From Prevotella sp. (GTDB lineage Bacteria > Bacteroidota > Bacteroidia > Bacteroidales > Bacteroidaceae): DNA of 45,709 nt. The stretch spans positions 1 to 45,709 of the forward strand of contig JAFRMM010000109.1 in NCBI GenBank assembly GCA_017430675.1, read 5' to 3'. The notes beneath the pieces are model-generated. The model was given only the letters and a program-made list of their open reading frames with translations. It ran no database searches and was not told where the DNA came from. Shown piece by piece: positions 42,816-45,709 of this stretch (within the stretch, counting starts at the first letter, position 1; every line of letters starts with the position of its first letter). The position numbers and the translations under genes are program-made.

Positions 42816-42824
42816 TCACCTCCT
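42816..42824 (-). promoter_or_regulatory. strong Shine-Dalgarno AGGAGGTGA
   Basis: Reads AGGAGGTGA on the minus strand, with 6 bases between AGGAGG and the ATG at 42812. A full match to the anti-SD, rare in Bacteroidota, and decides the start of the 37-aa gene. Confidence 0.85.
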
Positions 42825-42829
42825 TTCGA

Positions 42830-43345
42830 TTACGGCTCGGGCTCGGGCTCGGGGTTGAGGAACGCGTCGATCTTGTCGGCGGCAGCCTTCGTCCAACGGA
42901 AGGTGGAATCACCGTTGAGTTCCTTCTTGGTGAACTCACCCGTAGCCTGTGCCAAGAGGCGCACGGTCTTCACGGCGGGCTGGGTCTGCTTGGTGAAGTC
43001 AGGATCGCCCGTACCGTCAGGACCAGTAGTGGGCAGGTTACCCAGGCTGCAGTTCACCTTGAAACCCTCACGCAACTGGAGGCCGTTGGCTGAGACGGAG
43101 CACTTGAAGATGGCGAGGTCGTCGATCTTCACGGTGTTACCGTTGAGGCACTGCTCACGCGTACAACTGACGAAGTCGCGGAGGATGCCCTCGATGGTGC
43201 CCACGGAGAACGGGGTGTTGTGCTCGGCCATGTGCTTGGCCATGTCCTTGATGCTCAGGGTCTGCTTGTACTCCACACGGGCATAGTATTTGCCGTACTT
43301 CGGAGAATGCTGATCGTTGTTCACTGAAATGTTAAGTTCTAGCAT
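42830..43345 (-). CDS. HU family DNA-binding protein
   Basis: 171 aa, longer than classical HU (about 90 aa). Fits the HU-like DNA-binding group of Bacteroidota: N-terminal strand YYARVEYKQTLSIKDMAKHMAEH, helix TPFSVGTIEGILRDFVSC, V-K-I-D-D-L, then GLQLREGFKVNCSLGN. The C-terminal half is an extra region with TRLLAQATG-like text (VRLLAQATGEFTKKELN) and ends in a Pro-Glu repeat (PEPEPEP). Probably nucleoid-associated or an attachment-type DNA-binding protein. It lies between the smalltalk gene and the divergent DUF4248 gene. A -7 box is at 43459-43452 about 107 bases upstream. Confidence 0.85.
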   Translation of the reverse strand: MLELNISVNNDQHSPKYGKYYARVEYKQTLSIKDMAKHMAEHNTPFSVGTIEGILRDFVSCTREQCLNGNTVKIDDLAIFKCSVSANGLQLREGFKVNCSLGNLPTTGPDGTGDPDFTKQTQPAVKTVRLLAQATGEFTKKELNGDSTFRWTKAAADKIDAFLNPEPEPEP

Positions 43346-43401
43346 AATGTTTAATTTTTGTGTTGGTGTTGTTTGAAATTTTAGTTTGTTAATTCTCTCT
43401 G

Positions 43402-43421
43402 TCTCTGGTCGTCTCTGGTCT
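43402..43421. repeat. 10-bp GTCTCTGGTC direct repeat in the HU leader
   Basis: GTCTCTGGTC occurs twice in tandem (about 43401-43420) between the HU-like gene and its -7 box, in the 5' untranslated leader. A + strand TACCTTTG also lies at 43428-43435 but has no gene close behind. Confidence 0.5.
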
Positions 43422-43451
43422 GCGCACTACCTTTGATTTCCTTTGACAATG

Positions 43452-43459
43452 CAAAGATA
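43452..43459 (-). promoter_or_regulatory. Bacteroidota -7 element TATCTTTG (minus)
   Basis: Reads TATCTTTG on the minus strand, about 107 bases upstream of the HU-like ATG, giving an unusually long leader. No -33 box is clear. Confidence 0.6.
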
Positions 43460-43534
43460 TATATTTTATTTTTGACTTGATACGTTATGATACATTATAA
43501 ACAATTTTCATTCGTTATTCTCAAATATTTTTCG

Positions 43535-43542
43535 TATCTTTG
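43535..43542 (+). promoter_or_regulatory. Bacteroidota -7 element TATCTTTG
   Basis: TATCTTTG followed 17 bases later by the DUF4248 ATG. The short leader supports this as its promoter. Confidence 0.65.
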
Positions 43543-43559
43543 CACCATCATAATAAAAT

Positions 43560-43769
43560 ATGTGCAAAATGGAAAAAACAATCAAAACCTATGGCCGTAC
43601 AGAACTAGCCACCCACTATTTCCCATGGATGCGCCCGGATGCAGCCTGGCATAAACTCCGCTCCTGGCTTCGCATCAATCCGCGGCTGTCGCATTTCTAC
43701 GACCTGCGCCGCCGATCCTTCACGCCCGCAGAAGTCTCGCTGATCTTCGCCGAATTGGGCGAACCTTGA
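43560..43769 (+). CDS. DUF4248 domain protein
   Basis: 69 aa. Matches the DUF4248 pattern: ELATHYFPWMRPDAAWHKLRSWL, then NPRLSHFYDL, then RSFTPAEVSLIFAELGEP. The family is found in Bacteroidota, often beside HU-like and smalltalk genes. Function is unknown; the FTPAEV-x-x-I...LG pattern looks like a helix-turn-helix (inference). Two ATG codons (43560 and 43569) are possible; both lie after the -7 box at 43535. It ends in a perfect palindrome that likely terminates it. Confidence 0.85.
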   Translation: MCKMEKTIKTYGRTELATHYFPWMRPDAAWHKLRSWLRINPRLSHFYDLRRRSFTPAEVSLIFAELGEP

Positions 43770-43792
43770 ATTAAAAGGCACTTTAGCCAAAT

Positions 43793-43826
43793 TAAGTGGC
43801 ACTTTTCGCGCGAAAAGTGCCACTTA
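43793..43826. terminator. 34-bp perfect palindrome, bidirectional terminator
   Basis: TAAGTGGCACTTTTCGC and its exact complement (43810-43826) meet with no loop. It lies between the convergent DUF4248 and umuC genes and is followed by ATTTTTC on the + strand and AATTTGGC on the other. The AAGTGGCACTTTT word recurs in part at 43775-43785. Confidence 0.75.
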
Positions 43827-43864
43827 TTTTTCAATAAGTAATGAGTATTTTCTGAAAGTTGCCC

Positions 43865-45154
43865 CTATTCCGCCTCTGGGATGTCGCTCCAGCGCGTGGT
43901 GTAGCACGGGCTACGAAAATCATGCTTGATACTATCCTTAAACACACCAGCCTTACCTTTCCCGTTCTCCCGCGTATATTGCTGAGAACCCAGCACCACG
44001 GTCTCACTGCCATACAGACGGTTTACCTTGTCGATGGTCTCATCGAGACGTTTCAGTTTCTCGTGGCGCTCTGCGTCGTAGTCGATGAAATTAGTCTGTA
44101 GGGCACTCACAGGGCAGATGTCATACACCACCACGCCAGCCCTCTTGTAGTGATAGCCTTGGCGGAAGATGCGGCGCGTCGAGTGCAGCGCGGCCTCTAC
44201 GACTTGTTGCGTGCTGTTAGTGGGGGTCAATAGCCGCTCTTCTGCCATGTTCCAGTATTGGGGCAGATCCTCACGGAAGTGGTTGGTGTCGATGAACACA
44301 CTCACCACAGCAGCCGCCGTGCCCTGCTTACGCAGTTTCTCAGCACAACGGGCGGCGAAGTTAGAGATACTGGTGCGCAGGGTCTCGAAGTCCGTCACCA
44401 TCCCCGGGAAAGAACGCGAGGTGCAGATGCTCTTTTTCTTCGTCATTTCCTCCATAGGGATGCAGTCCTCACCGTTCAGTTCCTTCCATGTGCGCAGGAT
44501 CACCACATTATTAAATATCGCGCGCACCCACGAGACTGGTTTCTGGGCAAAGTCGAAGGCAGTCTTGATGCCCAATGCCTCCAGTCGTGCGTTGTATCGG
44601 CGCCCGATGCCCCATACCTCGCCAATCTCGTAGAGTGCGAGGGCTTTCTTGCGGCGCTCTTCGCTGTCAATGAGGCAGCAGTGACGGTATGCGGGATAGT
44701 GCTTGGCATAGTGTGAGGCCATCTTAGCCAGTGTCTTAGTGGAGGCAATGCCAATACTCACAGGCATACGCACGGCCTTCCAGACATAGGCGGCAAGGTC
44801 TTCGCCCCAGCGCTTTAAATCAAGGTTTTCCATACCGTGAAGGTCACAAAAACCTTCATCGATGCTATAGCGGTAGAATGTGGGTGCAGCCTTGCGCACG
44901 AGCGACATCACGCGGTCAGTGATCTCGCCGTAAAGTTCATAGTTTGAAGAAAAGACCGTCACGTCGGGATGCTCCTGACGCATCTTGAAGTAAGGTGTGC
45001 CAGCCTTGATGCCGAGGGCTTTGGCCTCGTTGGAGCGTGCCACGACGCAACCGTCGTTGTTGGAGAGCACAACCACGGGCTTGCCGTTGAGATCAGGTCT
45101 GAAGACCCTTTCGCACGACACGTGACAGTTATCACAATCTACTATGGCGTACAT
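43865..45154 (-). CDS. umuC: Y-family DNA polymerase (UmuC-like)
   Basis: 429 aa. Error-prone lesion-bypass polymerase, catalytic subunit of a Pol V-like complex with processed UmuD. The N-terminus reads MYAIVDCDNCHVSCERVF; Asp6 is a metal ligand, and SIDE (97-100) gives Asp99 and Glu100. Palm, little-finger and SIGIASTKTLAKMASHYAK segments are intact. The residue that aligns with the steric-gate Tyr11 of E. coli UmuC is His11, and the preceding residue is Cys instead of Phe. The start overlaps the umuD gene end by 13 bases, so the two are translationally coupled. It lies downstream of umuD in the usual order. Confidence 0.94.
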   Translation of the reverse strand: MYAIVDCDNCHVSCERVFRPDLNGKPVVVLSNNDGCVVARSNEAKALGIKAGTPYFKMRQEHPDVTVFSSNYELYGEITDRVMSLVRKAAPTFYRYSIDEGFCDLHGMENLDLKRWGEDLAAYVWKAVRMPVSIGIASTKTLAKMASHYAKHYPAYRHCCLIDSEERRKKALALYEIGEVWGIGRRYNARLEALGIKTAFDFAQKPVSWVRAIFNNVVILRTWKELNGEDCIPMEEMTKKKSICTSRSFPGMVTDFETLRTSISNFAARCAEKLRKQGTAAAVVSVFIDTNHFREDLPQYWNMAEERLLTPTNSTQQVVEAALHSTRRIFRQGYHYKRAGVVVYDICPVSALQTNFIDYDAERHEKLKRLDETIDKVNRLYGSETVVLGSQQYTRENGKGKAGVFKDSIKHDFRSPCYTTRWSDIPEAE

Positions 45155-45612
45155 CTGTGCTTGGTAGTATCGCGGTGAACGGAGGTCACCACACCCTGGA
45201 TGATCAGTTGGTCGTTGGCATCAACGATGATAGGAGGATAGGCTGGATTAGCGGGCATCAGCCGTAGATATCCCTGTTCACGGGTAGAGGTATCGAGGTA
45301 TTTCACTACCTGCCCACCATTATGCCAGGCAGCGACGATGGCACCGTCGTGGGGCTCCTCCATGCGATCCACGAGACAGATATCACCATCCATGATGCCA
45401 GCACCTATCATCGAATCACCTTTGATCCTGAGGAAGTAGGATGCCTCGGGATGGTGCACAAACCGCTCGTTGATGTCCAGCGACTCGTGCGCATAGTCAG
45501 CCGCAGGACTCTCAAAACCTGCACTGCCCCCCTCATAGAGCGGTAGGCTCACCACTTTCCCAGCCTCCAAGCCGATAATCTCAGAGCCGTCTATCAGTTC
45601 TTTCTTCTTCAT
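45142..45612 (-). CDS. umuD: UmuD-like S24 family self-cleaving protein
   Basis: 156 aa. LexA/UmuD-type serine-lysine protease that cleaves itself in the SOS response to give active UmuD'. Catalytic Ser67 is in GDSM and Lys104 in VVKYL, 37 residues apart as in E. coli UmuD. The cleavage site is Ala31-Gly32 (SAGFESPAADY). The ATG at 45612 is chosen because the consensus promoter covers the region just upstream; the longer open frame to 45696 would run through the promoter. Only 4 bases lie between the -7 box and this ATG, so the mRNA is nearly leaderless. No LexA-box could be identified with confidence. Confidence 0.92.
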   Translation of the reverse strand: MKKKELIDGSEIIGLEAGKVVSLPLYEGGSAGFESPAADYAHESLDINERFVHHPEASYFLRIKGDSMIGAGIMDGDICLVDRMEEPHDGAIVAAWHNGGQVVKYLDTSTREQGYLRLMPANPAYPPIIVDANDQLIIQGVVTSVHRDTTKHRCTP

Positions 45613-45616
45613 GCTG

Positions 45617-45648
45617 CAAAGATAAGAAAAAACCTCGAAAATAGCAAA
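45617..45648 (-). promoter_or_regulatory. promoter TTTG-N20-TATCTTTG (minus)
   Basis: TTTG (45648-45645) and TATCTTTG (45624-45617) on the minus strand are separated by 20 bases, a near-perfect Bacteroidota promoter. The umuD ATG begins 4 bases after the -7 box. Confidence 0.8.
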
Positions 45649-45709
45649 AAATACTACACTGGATTCAGGATTCAAGGATTCATTTAGTAAATGCATTCAG
45701 CAAAAATTA

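Noticed and set aside
45613..45696. Extension of umuD to 45696.
   Set aside because: It runs through the consensus promoter. The basic start MKKKELIDG at 45612 fits the family.
1..45709. Possible prophage, insertion sequence or integrative element.
   Set aside because: I found no transposase, integrase, relaxase, capsid or att-like repeats. The HU/DUF4248/smalltalk genes alone are not enough.

Overview
The window reads as a chromosomal segment of a Bacteroidota bacterium, most likely Prevotellaceae (Prevotella/Segatella-like). The evidence is the Bacteroidota-type -7 promoter element TAnnTTTG in front of many genes, the near absence of Shine-Dalgarno sites, signal peptides that end in Ala-Gln, a complete type IX secretion (T9SS) core locus porP-porK-porL-porM-porN, and the Bacteroidota-specific set DUF4248 protein / HU-like protein / 'smalltalk' peptide. 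There is no integrase, transposase, CRISPR array or rRNA. The left edge is a C-rich low-complexity run that cuts a tatD gene.

Layout. 1-3400: end of tatD, tRNA-Ser(GGA), then an exbB / membrane protein / exbD / exbD / lrp operon closed by a hairpin. 3464-14391: one long rightward operon behind a TAACTTTG promoter: a TMEM43-family membrane protein, a VanZ-like protein, a membrane-anchored CbxX-type AAA+ ATPase, three exported proteins of unknown function, and a 1368-residue protein with a zinc ribbon and five AAA+ modules in tandem. I consider this the best candidate for an undescribed system. 14392-14909: a gene-free block packed with palindromes and short tandem repeats. 14910-18195: two exported proteins, one with a T9SS-like C-terminal end and one a Cthe_2159-like beta-helix protein. 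18224-24715 (minus): GT117 protein O-mannosyltransferase-like membrane protein, polysaccharide deacetylase, GH3 beta-glucosidase. 24778-31162 (minus): rlmL-like methyltransferase, dipeptidyl-peptidase, purD and two membrane proteins. 31343-39582: sensor kinase, DUF2807 lipoprotein and the T9SS core genes, ended by a strong terminator. 39749-42694: PorT-like barrel protein and priA. 42699-45612: smalltalk peptide, HU-like protein, DUF4248 protein, and a umuDC-type mutagenic polymerase pair.

Working together. PorK/N (periplasmic ring), PorL/M (proton-driven motor) and PorP (outer membrane) form the T9SS; the sensor kinase just upstream may regulate it, and the CTD-like protein at 14910 is a possible cargo. 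ExbB/ExbD form a proton-driven energiser. UmuD/UmuC make an inducible error-prone polymerase. In the AAA+ operon the cytosolic multi-AAA protein, the anchored AAA protein, the membrane proteins and the exported proteins suggest an envelope-linked remodelling machine, but its substrate is unknown.

A second theme is short repeats. Four clusters of the tetranucleotide CTAG are spaced exactly 9 bp (inside genes) or 10 bp (between genes). Several gene junctions carry short repeats that begin at the stop codon. The hydrophobic cores of at least three signal peptides are encoded by simple repeats; at porN the repeat forms a 33-bp inverted repeat around the start codon.
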